NCBI GenBank assembly: GCA_964452285.1
Contig: CAYVKW010000006.1
Coordinates: forward strand, 1 to 35,628
Direction of reading: 5' to 3'
Origin: JAUNST01 sp964452285
GTDB lineage: Bacteria; Patescibacteriota; Microgenomatia; UBA1400; PJMF01
Length of the DNA stretch: 35,628 bases
In this document: piece by piece, positions 1-7,811 of the stretch
Position numbering within the stretch: position 1 is the stretch's first letter
How the letters are laid out: each line of letters starts with the position of its first letter
The notes under the pieces: model-generated
What the model was told of the DNA's origin: nothing
The model's input: the letters and a program-made list of their open reading frames with translations, nothing else
Database searches by the model: none
Program-made: the position numbers and the translations under genes

Positions 1-28
1 CGCCGCCATTCCAACCGGCGGCGCCGCC
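1..28. repeat. 28-bp exact repeat of 852-879 within glycine-rich coding sequence
   Basis: The first 28 bases of the window match positions 852-879 exactly. On the minus strand both encode the motif GGAAGWNGG of the glycine-rich domain. It is a coding repeat between two tandem domains, not a mobile element. The window starting inside the repeat suggests that this repeat broke the assembly. Confidence 0.8.
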
Positions 29-1698
29 TGAACAGCGGTCACTGCCAAGCAGAGATGAAGATCCGCCTCGACAGCCAACATAAAGATAAAGAGTTTCCCC
101 CTTTTTCAATTCCAGAGTACCGCGAGCGTAACCGCCGCGCGCGTAAGCATAGGCATAAGCCCCATTTTTAACGCTTCTGCCGCCAGCGGCACCCCAAGCT
201 TCAATAAGATAACTGCCGTCACTGGGAGCAATGAAAGTTTGAACAGCTTTGGTACACCCATAATTGATAATATCGTCGTCAAGCTGAGTAATAATAGCCT
301 GACCATTGCCGCTTTGATCAGCATTCCCCTTAAAACGCTGCCCTTGGGCGNNNNNNNNNNCATTGACTGGGTGAAAGAACCGTTTTCACTGAGCGTGCAG
401 GAAGAATTGCCTGAGATATAAGAAGAACCACCAGCGCCGCCCATCCAAAAACGGCCATAAGAAGGAGAATAATAGGCGGCGGTGGAGCCACCATAATAGC
501 CACCACCGCCGCCACCAGCAGTAGAACGATAACCGAGTTTGCCGGTGGCACCTTTACCAGATGAACCATAATTAACTTTCTCATCGCTACTGGTATAAGC
601 TTTTTGAGAAGCGCTGGGCACGTATTGAGTGCTAGGGCTAGTACCAGTAAAACCACCGCCGGGACCGCCAGTGCCAGCAACAGTAGTAGTGGCGGCGGCA
701 CCAAGAGCGGTAACGCCGATAGAACTGCCGCCACCGCCGCCAGCGACCATAATTCGATTAGAGAGAGCTGTGCCACCGCGGCGGATGTCAGTGGCCCCGC
801 CACCGCCGCCGCCAGCTTCATAGCTGCTAGAATAAGCTGTTCCGCCTTTGCCGCCGCCATTCCAACCGGCGGCGCCGCCGGCACCTGTGGTAAGAGAAGC
901 ATTTCCACCAGCGCAGCCGACGGAAATATAAATAGTTTCTCCTTCTTGCAAGCGAATAATCCCATAAGTATAACCACCTTTACCAACGCCGTAATTCAGA
1001 AGAACGCCAGCGCTGCCACGTCCACGACCACCGGCGGCGCCCCAAAGTTCAATGCGATAATTAGCAGTAGCTGGAACTGTGAAAGTTTGAATGCTTGATT
1101 GGCAATTAAAAACATCTAAGGAGGGTTTATAACAAGTAAAAGAATAATTTTTGCATTCGTTAGAATAATAAAATTTCATCTTCATGCAATTATTAGGATA
1201 ATCTGGGCAAACGCTACTACTTGAGTCATAATTAGTCGGACAGCTGACTGCCGAGCGAGGTGGATAAAGCGCTCGACTAGCCTGACAATAGGCGGTATTA
1301 TCACCGACACAGCGCCAAGAATGAGAAGACCCTGGATCAGGAAAAAGAGCGCCGTCGCCGTAAGCGACATAACCACCAGAAGAACAAATACTTAACTTGG
1401 AAAATGCAGTGGCGGAAAGATTATAAGCGAAACAACCAGCGCGAGTACCGCAAGAAGCAACTATGCCAGTACTAGAACCGCCGCTAGAAGAACCGCTACT
1501 GCAAGAACAACTACTGGCGCATTTTTCGTAAATACCGCTACTATTCTCACAAGTCACCAAGTACTTTCCTGGACAAAGACCGTCTGGTCCAGAACAAGCA
1601 AGCATAGTATCAGCAGAAATAGAATTAGGATAAACTATAAAAATGCCGACGAGAAAAACTAAATGAATAAATTTAAAAAAATGACGAAGAAAAAACAT
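1..1698 (-). CDS. Secreted Cys-rich protein with repeated glycine-rich (PF12810-like) domains, 3' end missing
   Basis: A partial gene on the minus strand that runs off the left edge. I chose the ATG at 1698 because it begins a typical signal peptide: MFFLRHFFK, a hydrophobic stretch, then NSISA before the mature part. An earlier in-frame start would add 21 residues. The mature part opens with a region of about 190 residues rich in Cys and Ser (many likely disulfides). A glycine-rich domain follows, with the WGAAGG, GGYTYG and GGGGGGATDIRRGG motifs found in the PF12810 family (related to the Gly-rich domain of ALK/LTK receptors). After the N gap the reading frame changes, and a second copy of the same domain starts (QTFIAPSDGSYLIEAWGAAGG) and reaches position 1. 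The protein is probably exported and surface-exposed; its function is unknown. The C-terminus, any anchor and the true number of repeats cannot be seen here. Confidence 0.75.
351..360. other. Scaffold gap (10 N) inside the glycine-rich gene
   Basis: Ten undetermined bases lie exactly where one glycine-rich domain ends and the next begins. The frame read from the right of the gap (...SENGSFTQSM) and the frame carrying the second domain to the left (QGQRFKGNADQSGNGQAIIT) are not in register across ten bases. If both halves belong to one gene, the true gap length must be 2 modulo 3. The N run is therefore a placeholder, not a measured length, and any translation through it is wrong beyond the gap. 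Confidence 0.9.
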
Positions 1699-1891
1699 AA
1701 TAATAGAATCGAAATTAAATTTAATAGTGAAGTAAATTTTAACAATAAAAAATTGAACCAAAAAATCAATAAAAAATCTTAATTTGCCATAATTTTGCTG
1801 TAATTTTGTTGGTTTTATATTAATGAAAATTGGCGAAAAATGAACGAGCCGGAGCCGGTCTTGAGCTGAAGAAAATTTTTGAAACTTATTG

Positions 1892-1900
1892 TGCTATAAT
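1892..1900 (+). promoter_or_regulatory. Extended -10 promoter of aspS (TGcTATAAT)
   Basis: TGcTATAAT ends ten bases before the ATG at 1910, so transcription should start about three bases upstream of the start codon. The box rules out the upstream in-frame TTG at 1889 as the start. No clear -35 box is seen. Confidence 0.7.
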
Positions 1901-1909
1901 CCACCTATC

Positions 1910-3313
1910 ATGCAAAGAACAATGATTAAAGACACGGTCAATAAAGTAGGTGAGCAAGTGCTGCTCTATGGTTTTGTAGACAGCAAACGCGACCACGGTA
2001 AAGTTACTTTTATAGATTTGCGTGATGTAACAGGGAAAATTCAGATAGTAGGCTATAAAATGTTGGGGGAAGTGCGACCAGAATCAATTGTCAAAGTAAT
2101 TGGTGAAGTCAAAGCGAGACCAGAAAAGCAAATCAATCCAGATTTAATCACGGGGACGGTGGAGCTGGACGTCAAGGAATATGAAATTTTAGCAATGGCT
2201 GGCGATTTGCCAATTTTAGTGGAAGGTGATGGCTTAGAGATGAATGAAGAAGTGAGACTTAAATATCGTTATATTGATCTCAGAAGAGAGAGATTGGCAA
2301 AAAATATCAAGCTAAGAAGTGATTTTGTGCGGGCTTTGCGAGAGGCACTTTATCAAGAGAATTTCATAGAAATTGAAACGCCAATTTTGAGTAAGTCGAC
2401 CAAAGAAGGAGCGCGAGATTTCTTAGTGCCGTCGAGATTGCAGCCGGGCAATTTTTACGCCTTACCGCAAAGCCCGCAACAATACAAACAGCTCTTGATG
2501 ACAGCGGGTTTTGAAAAATATTTTCAAATGGCGAGATGCTTCCGCGACGAAGATTTGCGCGCTGACCGCTTATTAGAATTGACGCAGCTAGATTTAGAAA
2601 TGAGTTATGTCTTCGAGCCGACTGAAGTAATGGCAGTGACGGAGAAAGTGGTCAAAGCTGCAGTTAAAGCGGTGGGTGGTCAATTAACAAATGAAGAATT
2701 TCCAGTGATTGATTATGCGGAAGCGATGGAAAAATATGGCGCAGATCGTTTTGATCTGCGCACGCAAGAAGAGAAAGAAGCAGGCAAACTAAGCTTCGCT
2801 TGGGTAGTCAATTTCCCATTCTTCAAAAAAGTGGATAAAAGTGATGCGGCGGAAGTCGCCGATGGTAAAAGTGGCTGGACCTTTACTCACAATCCATTTT
2901 CAGCGGCCATGCCAGAAGACCAAGCTGATTGGTTAGCGGGAAAAAATATTGAGAAAATTCGAGCAGCGCAATACGATTTAGTTTGTAATGGCTATGAAGT
3001 AGGCGGCGGCTCTTTGCGCGCTCACACCAAAGAAATGTTGTTGGCAACTTATAAAATCATGGGCTATTCTGAGGCAGAAGTGGAAGAAAGCGTCGGACAT
3101 ATGCTCAAAGCTTTCGACCTCGGCACGCCGCCACATGGAGGTTTGGCTTTGGGTTTGGATAGACTACTTATGGTATTGACTGGCGAAGAATCGATCAAAG
3201 AAGTGGTAGCTTTCCCGACTACTGGCAGCGGAAAGACAGCGGTAATGGAAGCGCCGGCGGCGGTGGCAGAAAAACAGCTAACAGAATTAAATTTGGAAAT
3301 AGAAGAGGATTAA
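1910..3313 (+). CDS. aspS: Aspartate--tRNA ligase, compact form without GAD insertion
   Basis: Class II aminoacyl-tRNA synthetase that charges tRNA-Asp in the cytoplasm. The 467-residue protein has an N-terminal OB-fold anticodon-binding domain (about residues 15-105). The class II core follows: motif 2 FRDEDLRADR at about 211-220, then TQLDLEMSY, and motif 3 GLALGLDRL at about 411-419. Bacterial AspRS is usually near 590 residues because a GAD domain of over 100 residues is inserted after the YGxDxxDLR segment. Here the sequence goes almost directly from YGADRFDLR to the rest of the core, so the insertion is essentially absent. The canonical RQPEFTQ after motif 2 reads RLLELTQ. Start: ATG at 1910, because the -10 box lies just upstream. 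It is followed after 17 bases by the rmlA-like gene, which has its own AAAGGA Shine-Dalgarno site, so the two are probably co-transcribed. Confidence 0.95.
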   Translation: MQRTMIKDTVNKVGEQVLLYGFVDSKRDHGKVTFIDLRDVTGKIQIVGYKMLGEVRPESIVKVIGEVKARPEKQINPDLITGTVELDVKEYEILAMAGDLPILVEGDGLEMNEEVRLKYRYIDLRRERLAKNIKLRSDFVRALREALYQENFIEIETPILSKSTKEGARDFLVPSRLQPGNFYALPQSPQQYKQLLMTAGFEKYFQMARCFRDEDLRADRLLELTQLDLEMSYVFEPTEVMAVTEKVVKAAVKAVGGQLTNEEFPVIDYAEAMEKYGADRFDLRTQEEKEAGKLSFAWVVNFPFFKKVDKSDAAEVADGKSGWTFTHNPFSAAMPEDQADWLAGKNIEKIRAAQYDLVCNGYEVGGGSLRAHTKEMLLATYKIMGYSEAEVEESVGHMLKAFDLGTPPHGGLALGLDRLLMVLTGEESIKEVVAFPTTGSGKTAVMEAPAAVAEKQLTELNLEIEED

Positions 3314-3330
3314 AATCAAGAAAGGATTTT

Positions 3331-4050
3331 ATGAAAGGGATTGTTCTAGCGGGTGGTTCAGGCACGAGATTACGACCATTAACCAAAGTAACAAGCAAAC
3401 AACTTTTACCTGTTTATAATAAGCCGATGGTGCTTTATCCGATTGAAACTTTGGTGAAAGCGGGAATTAAAGATATTCTACTAATTATCGCACCGAGTAA
3501 TGCTGGTGATTTCCTAAAACTTCTAGGCACAGGAAGTGATTACGGCTGCAGAATTTCTTATGTTATTCAAGAAAAGCCAGAAGGCTTAGCGCAAGCTTTT
3601 ACCATTGGCAAAGATTTTATTGATGACGATAATGTGACTTTAATTTTGGGTGACAATCTATACGAAGATGACTTTAGTGAAGACATCAAAAGTTTCAAGA
3701 GCGGGGCAAAAGTATTTGCCATTCATACTCATGATCCAGAAAGATTTGGAGTGGTGGAATTTGACAAAAATATGAAAGCTCTGTCAATTGAAGAAAAGCC
3801 AAAACAACCAAAAAGCAATTATGCAGTCACTGGGCTTTATGTCTATGACAATAGCATAGTGAAAAAAGCAGCCAAGCTGAAACCATCAGCAAGAGGCGAG
3901 CTAGAAATTACTGACATCAATAATTTGTATCTGCAAGAGGGAAAATTGGAAGTGGCTTTTGTACACGGCAAATGGTTTGATTGTGGCACCTTTGAGTCGC
4001 TGTTTGAGGCGACAGAATTGGCCCGAGAAAAAGCGAAGGCGAAAGCATAA
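3331..4050 (+). CDS. Glucose-1-phosphate thymidylyltransferase-like nucleotidyltransferase
   Basis: Sugar-phosphate nucleotidyltransferase of the RmlA/NTP_transferase family, which joins a sugar-1-phosphate to a nucleoside triphosphate. The 239-residue protein matches the short RmlA type. It has the nucleotide-binding loop GGSGTRLRPLT (residues 8-18), Lys23 in the TSKQLLP motif, EKPEGLAQA at 81-89 and the metal-binding Asp108 in LGDNLY. TTP plus glucose-1-phosphate is the expected substrate pair by family, but exact specificity cannot be read from the sequence. No rmlB, rmlC or rmlD lies in the window, so dTDP-rhamnose synthesis is not shown. It may feed the glycan genes 14 kb downstream, but that is inference. 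The AAAGGA ribosome site lies just upstream and spacing from aspS is 17 bases. Confidence 0.88.
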   Translation: MKGIVLAGGSGTRLRPLTKVTSKQLLPVYNKPMVLYPIETLVKAGIKDILLIIAPSNAGDFLKLLGTGSDYGCRISYVIQEKPEGLAQAFTIGKDFIDDDNVTLILGDNLYEDDFSEDIKSFKSGAKVFAIHTHDPERFGVVEFDKNMKALSIEEKPKQPKSNYAVTGLYVYDNSIVKKAAKLKPSARGELEITDINNLYLQEGKLEVAFVHGKWFDCGTFESLFEATELAREKAKAKA

Positions 4051-4080
4051 ACGGCGGGTTTGCATAAAACTGGCTTTTTG

Positions 4081-4089
4081 TGTTAGAAT
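4081..4089 (+). promoter_or_regulatory. Extended -10 promoter (TGtTAGAAT) at the 4097 start
   Basis: TGtTAGAAT ends eight bases before the ATG at 4097, placing the transcription start at or one base before that codon. This favours 4097 over the ATG at 4088, which overlaps the box. Confidence 0.6.
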
Positions 4090-4096
4090 GAAGGCG

Positions 4097-4891
4097 ATGA
4101 AAAAAAAATGGCAACGGTTTTTCTGGATAAGTGGAATTTTCGCGGTCGCGAGTGTAGTGGGAGCAAAAATAGATGTGACCGAAATCAAGGCTGTGGACGA
4201 AACAATGGTGCAGGAGGCGGCAGAGGCTTATACGACTTATGATCGGGAACTAGAAATTTACACCAAAGAAAATGCGCAATTAGAGAGAAATAGTTTGATT
4301 TATGGGCGCGCGCAGAATGAGGAAAACTTAAATCTAGTAATGGAAAGCGCGCGCGCTACTTTAACCGCCAGAGCGCAAGCCTTATATAATTACAGTCTTT
4401 ATTTGGGAGCTTTGTGTGGTGAATACATGGAGAATCAAATAGAACTGGCCGGATTAAGAGAGGAATTGCTGCTGGAAGCAGAACAGTTTGCAGCATTAAA
4501 AAATGATTTCACCCAAATCACTGACTGGTATGTGCAAGACGATACTTTTGCTAAAGCGATGGCGAAATTTCAAGTGACTGCTTATCGTGCTTATGCTTGG
4601 ATTTATTGGACACGGATGTCAGTATTAAATGAAAATTTCACCGCCTTAATTGAAGCACAAAAAAGCAGAATTTTAGCTGAGTCAGAAACAGCGGTTTTAC
4701 GGGCAGAAGAAGAAAAAATCATCGAACAAGCGGAAAGAGCAGTGACCAAAGTAAAAAAAGATTTGGTGACCATCAAACCAAATTTAAATAATGTTAATAG
4801 TTATGATTCTTATACTAATTTAGCTCACAATTTAGATCAGATTAGAAGTGAATTAAAAGCAAATCTGATTAACTATGCGAATCTGGAATAA
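4097..4891 (+). CDS. Membrane-anchored or exported helical protein, function unknown
   Basis: Not recognised as a known family. The 264-residue protein starts MKKKWQRFFW and has one hydrophobic N-terminal segment (about residues 8-22), which reads as a signal peptide or signal anchor. The rest is charged, Ala/Glu/Leu-rich and strongly helical, with likely coiled-coil stretches (about 40-110 and 190-225). One Cys lies in the middle and no catalytic motif is visible. It is most likely outside the membrane or anchored to it. Start: ATG at 4097, because an extended -10 box ends eight bases upstream and would make the mRNA leaderless; the longer frame beginning at 3959 lies inside the rmlA-like gene. 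The next gene begins 12 bases after its stop, also encodes a small anchored protein, and is probably co-expressed. Confidence 0.7.
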   Translation: MKKKWQRFFWISGIFAVASVVGAKIDVTEIKAVDETMVQEAAEAYTTYDRELEIYTKENAQLERNSLIYGRAQNEENLNLVMESARATLTARAQALYNYSLYLGALCGEYMENQIELAGLREELLLEAEQFAALKNDFTQITDWYVQDDTFAKAMAKFQVTAYRAYAWIYWTRMSVLNENFTALIEAQKSRILAESETAVLRAEEEKIIEQAERAVTKVKKDLVTIKPNLNNVNSYDSYTNLAHNLDQIRSELKANLINYANLE

Positions 4892-4903
4892 GAAAGAGAA
4901 GAA

Positions 4904-5152
4904 ATGAAAAATTGGAAAAAAATTAGTTTGATGATTATCGTAATTGGCGGGACGCTGATTTTGATGTTGCTAATAATTCTTTGGCGACAAGAGTGGCAGA
5001 GAAGTCAACAAATCAAAGAGATACAAGTGGTGACAACGGAACTTAATAATGATAAAGCACGAGCAGATGAATTATTGTCGGAAGAAGAAGCGCTGGAAGA
5101 GATGACAGAGAGTTTGGTCATTCCACAAGTGAAACTGAATATTCGTTTGTAA
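4904..5152 (+). CDS. Small single-pass membrane protein, function unknown
   Basis: An 82-residue protein with one strong membrane segment (about residues 8-27, LMIIVIGGTLILMLLIILW) after a Lys-rich start. A charged, probably coiled-coil tail follows, rich in Glu, Asp and Lys (about 35-70). No known family is recognised. It lies 12 bases after the helical protein at 4097 and is probably in the same transcript; both have one N-terminal membrane segment and helical tails, so they may act together. The upstream ribosome site is weak (AGAGAAG). Between its stop and the convergent gene ending at 5215 there are 62 A/T-rich bases with only a weak 6-bp dyad, so no convincing terminator. Confidence 0.6.
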   Translation: MKNWKKISLMIIVIGGTLILMLLIILWRQEWQRSQQIKEIQVVTTELNNDKARADELLSEEEALEEMTESLVIPQVKLNIRL

Positions 5153-5214
5153 GATAGAGATAAAAAAATTTAAAGAAATCAATTGATAAATCAATGTAAA
5201 ATTGATGGAAATAA

Positions 5215-6315
5215 TTATTCGTTAATTTCGTCAGCGAAAAAGTTCAATGAAGACAAGGAAAAACCGTTACTAACAGTGAGAGGAAATTGACGGGAAGAAT
5301 CAAGCAGCCAACCGAGATCAGCAGTAATAGTGGCGACATAATAATTGGGAGCGATTTGCCCGTCAAGAGTGGCTGGAACAATGGTGAAAGTGACCGCGGG
5401 AGAAGACGCGCCTTTGTTATCAGTGAGAACGGGATTGGTAAAACGGAGTAAAGGCGCGTTGCCATCAGAAACGTAATAAGTGCCACTAACGCCAGAATCA
5501 ATTGACAAAGGTGAATGAATAAGAGTCTGACCTTCATCAAGTTTGAGTAAAAAAGCAAAACGATTATTAGGTAAATCACAATCAGTAACTGGCAAGCCAA
5601 GACTCAAAAGTTGCAGACAGGCAGTGTCAAAATTTTGTCGATCACCAATAATAATCTGCTGAGTAATACCCTGCCCTGGATCAATTTTGTAAGCCAAATC
5701 GATATCTTTAGCCACAGCTAAATTTTCAATGACATCATAGCCTTGTTGACGAGAAACTTGAGTTTTAGTAGTCACGTTTTCTTTATAACTCAAAACAGTG
5801 GCTACATCAGTGGGCGTGGCACTAATTAATGATTGAGTGCCAGAGCTTTGATCTTGAAGAAGGCGCAAAATTTCAGTGTCTGTACCGAGTTTTTGAGCTT
5901 GAAGCTGAGTTTCGTCAATACCGACGGAAAAAAGTTGCCATTCAATTCCAGGCTGATAAGTCTGAAAAGCTTGATAAAGCTGATCCCAAGAAACCAAAGT
6001 ATTAGTATCAATATCGCTATTGCCGAGCAAGTTGGAACTGACACTGGCGGAGTGAGCATCGGTGACTTCAAAACGTAAAAAGGCACTACTAGTGGCTTCG
6101 CGATCGCCGAACTCAGCACGAAAATTGGGATTGACAGATAAAAATAAACTACGTGAATCGTCGCTAGCAGGGAAAATGCTGGCGTTCAAAGACAAGCTAT
6201 TTTTAATAGAAGCAGGAATAAAAGGCAATTGCCAAAAAAAACGACTGCTAAAAAGTAAAAAAAGGACGGCAAAAGTGGCAAAAATAGTAATAAAAAGGCA
6301 CCACTTTTTCTTCAT
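5215..6315 (-). CDS. Membrane-anchored extracytoplasmic protein, function unknown
   Basis: A 366-residue protein that I cannot assign to a family. It begins MKKKWCLFITIF with one hydrophobic segment (about residues 5-23), then a large region rich in Ser, Thr, Asp and Gln that looks extracytoplasmic. It has two Cys residues about 15 apart near residue 235 (possible disulfide) and no visible enzyme motif. The composition suggests a beta-rich, surface-facing protein. Start: ATG at 6315, because an extended -10 box (TGtTATAAT) on this strand ends exactly seven bases upstream, making the message leaderless. It is divergent from cysS, with 38 bases between start codons, and convergent with the gene ending at 5152. 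Confidence 0.65.
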   Translation of the reverse strand: MKKKWCLFITIFATFAVLFLLFSSRFFWQLPFIPASIKNSLSLNASIFPASDDSRSLFLSVNPNFRAEFGDREATSSAFLRFEVTDAHSASVSSNLLGNSDIDTNTLVSWDQLYQAFQTYQPGIEWQLFSVGIDETQLQAQKLGTDTEILRLLQDQSSGTQSLISATPTDVATVLSYKENVTTKTQVSRQQGYDVIENLAVAKDIDLAYKIDPGQGITQQIIIGDRQNFDTACLQLLSLGLPVTDCDLPNNRFAFLLKLDEGQTLIHSPLSIDSGVSGTYYVSDGNAPLLRFTNPVLTDNKGASSPAVTFTIVPATLDGQIAPNYYVATITADLGWLLDSSRQFPLTVSNGFSLSSLNFFADEINE

Positions 6316-6321
6316 GCATTA

Positions 6322-6330
6322 ATTATAACA
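6322..6330 (-). promoter_or_regulatory. Extended -10 promoter (TGtTATAAT) for the gene starting at 6315
   Basis: On the minus strand TGtTATAAT ends seven bases before the ATG at 6315, so the predicted first transcribed base is the A of the start codon. The same nine bases precede lepB at 30525-30533. Confidence 0.72.
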
Positions 6331-6338
6331 TTTTTTTG

Positions 6339-6347
6339 TGATATGAT
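6339..6347 (+). promoter_or_regulatory. Extended -10 promoter (TGaTATGAT) of cysS
   Basis: TGaTATGAT ends seven bases before the ATG at 6354, so the cysS transcript is predicted to start on the A of its start codon. It is back to back with the minus-strand promoter at 6322-6330. Confidence 0.68.
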
Positions 6348-6353
6348 AAAGGC

Positions 6354-7811
6354 ATGACAGTCAAACTCTATAATACTCTTAGTCAAACAGTAGAGCCGGT
6401 GAGCGTAAATCAGAATGGCGAAGTGGGACTTTATGCTTGTGGCATTACTGCTTATGACTATGCTCATATTGGCAACTTGCGTCGTTATGTCATGGATGAC
6501 GAATTGATTCGAATTTTGCGATATGATGGCTACAAAGTCAAGTTTATACAAAATGTGACTGATGTCGGACACCTGACTTCGGACGGCGATGAAGGAGAAG
6601 ATAAATTGGAGAAAGGGGCGCGCGCCAACGGCGAGTCGGTGTTTGAAACAGCGCGCAAATTTGAAGAATATTTTTATCAAGCAAGCGAGAAAATCGGAAA
6701 TTTGCGCCCAGACGTGGTGGCGCGCGCTAGTGATTATATCGAAGAGCAGTTACAGATTGCCAAAGATTTAGAAGCTAAAGGCTTTGCTTATTTAATTCCC
6801 GAAGATGGTTTATATTTTGATACCAGCAAAAGTCCTGATTATGGCGCATTGGCAAAACTGCAAATAGAAAAGCTAAAGGAGGGTGCGAGAGTAGAAAAAG
6901 TGACAGGCAAAAGAAATCCGACAGATTTCGCGATTTGGAAGCTAGAAAGACCGGGAGAAAATCGGCAAATGACTTGGCCATCGCCTTGGGGAGAAAGAAG
7001 CTTTCCTGGCTGGCATTTGGAATGTGTAGCAATCGCGATTAAAAATTTGGGTCCGCAGCTGGAAATTCATACTGGTGGGATTGATCATATTCCAGTGCAT
7101 CATGTCAACGAAATTGCGCAAGCGCAAGCTTATACTGGCAAAACACCTTTTGTAAAATTGTGGGTGCACCACAATTTTATGACAGTGGAAGGTAAAAAAA
7201 TGAGCAAGAGCTTAGGCAATATTTACCGTTTGGAAGATATAGAAGATCATGGTTTTTCGCCCTTGGCTCTGCGTTACTTATTCTTAACGACACATTATCA
7301 AAAAGAAATGAATTTCACTTGGGAAAGTTTGGCAGGGGCGCAAAAAGCTTATGATCGTCTAATTGCGACTTTGGCGCGTTTCAGAGAAGAAAAAACTTCG
7401 CCCATGGCAATGGAAGATAAGATTGAAAGAACAAATAAATGGCGCGATCGCTTTTTAGATTTGGTAAATAATAATTTGGAAATTCCGCAGGCGATCGCGC
7501 TTCTGAGCGAGATTCTAAAAACAAATTTAGGACCAGGAGAGCGATATGATTTAGTGATTGAATTAGATAATGTTTTAGGTCTGCAATTGCGGCAACAAGT
7601 GGCTAAATTCTTGCGCCAAAAAGAAATAGAAGACGCGAATAAAGACTGGAGTGCAGAAGCACAGGCGATTTTGGACGATCGAGAAACCGCGCGAGCAAAT
7701 AAAGACTATGCCCTGGCAGATTTTCTAAGAAAAAAATTGGCCAGTATGGGCTATCAAATTCAAGACACACCGGCGGGAGCGCAATTAGTGAAAAAAAATG
7801 ACAATTATTAA
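6354..7811 (+). CDS. cysS: Cysteine--tRNA ligase
   Basis: Class I synthetase that attaches cysteine to tRNA-Cys, 485 residues, about the usual length. It has the Zn-ligand Cys29 (in YACGITAYDYAHIGN), the HIGN signature at 38-41, the second Zn-ligand region with WHLECVA (Cys), the Zn-binding His in GGIDHIPVHH followed by NE, and KMSKS at about 282-286. The usual CGPT near the first Zn ligand reads CGIT, a mild variation. The C-terminal helical anticodon-binding region is present (DALE-like, about 340-470). Start: ATG at 6354, placed exactly where transcription should begin. Its last 14 bases overlap the helicase gene, so the two are probably translationally coupled. Confidence 0.96.
   Translation: MTVKLYNTLSQTVEPVSVNQNGEVGLYACGITAYDYAHIGNLRRYVMDDELIRILRYDGYKVKFIQNVTDVGHLTSDGDEGEDKLEKGARANGESVFETARKFEEYFYQASEKIGNLRPDVVARASDYIEEQLQIAKDLEAKGFAYLIPEDGLYFDTSKSPDYGALAKLQIEKLKEGARVEKVTGKRNPTDFAIWKLERPGENRQMTWPSPWGERSFPGWHLECVAIAIKNLGPQLEIHTGGIDHIPVHHVNEIAQAQAYTGKTPFVKLWVHHNFMTVEGKKMSKSLGNIYRLEDIEDHGFSPLALRYLFLTTHYQKEMNFTWESLAGAQKAYDRLIATLARFREEKTSPMAMEDKIERTNKWRDRFLDLVNNNLEIPQAIALLSEILKTNLGPGERYDLVIELDNVLGLQLRQQVAKFLRQKEIEDANKDWSAEAQAILDDRETARANKDYALADFLRKKLASMGYQIQDTPAGAQLVKKNDNY

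Noticed and set aside
604..1098. Plus-strand open frames over the glycine-rich gene (604-1098, 629-823)
   Set aside because: They are antisense to GGN-rich codons, which rarely give stops on the other strand. The minus-strand frame has a signal peptide and clear domains.
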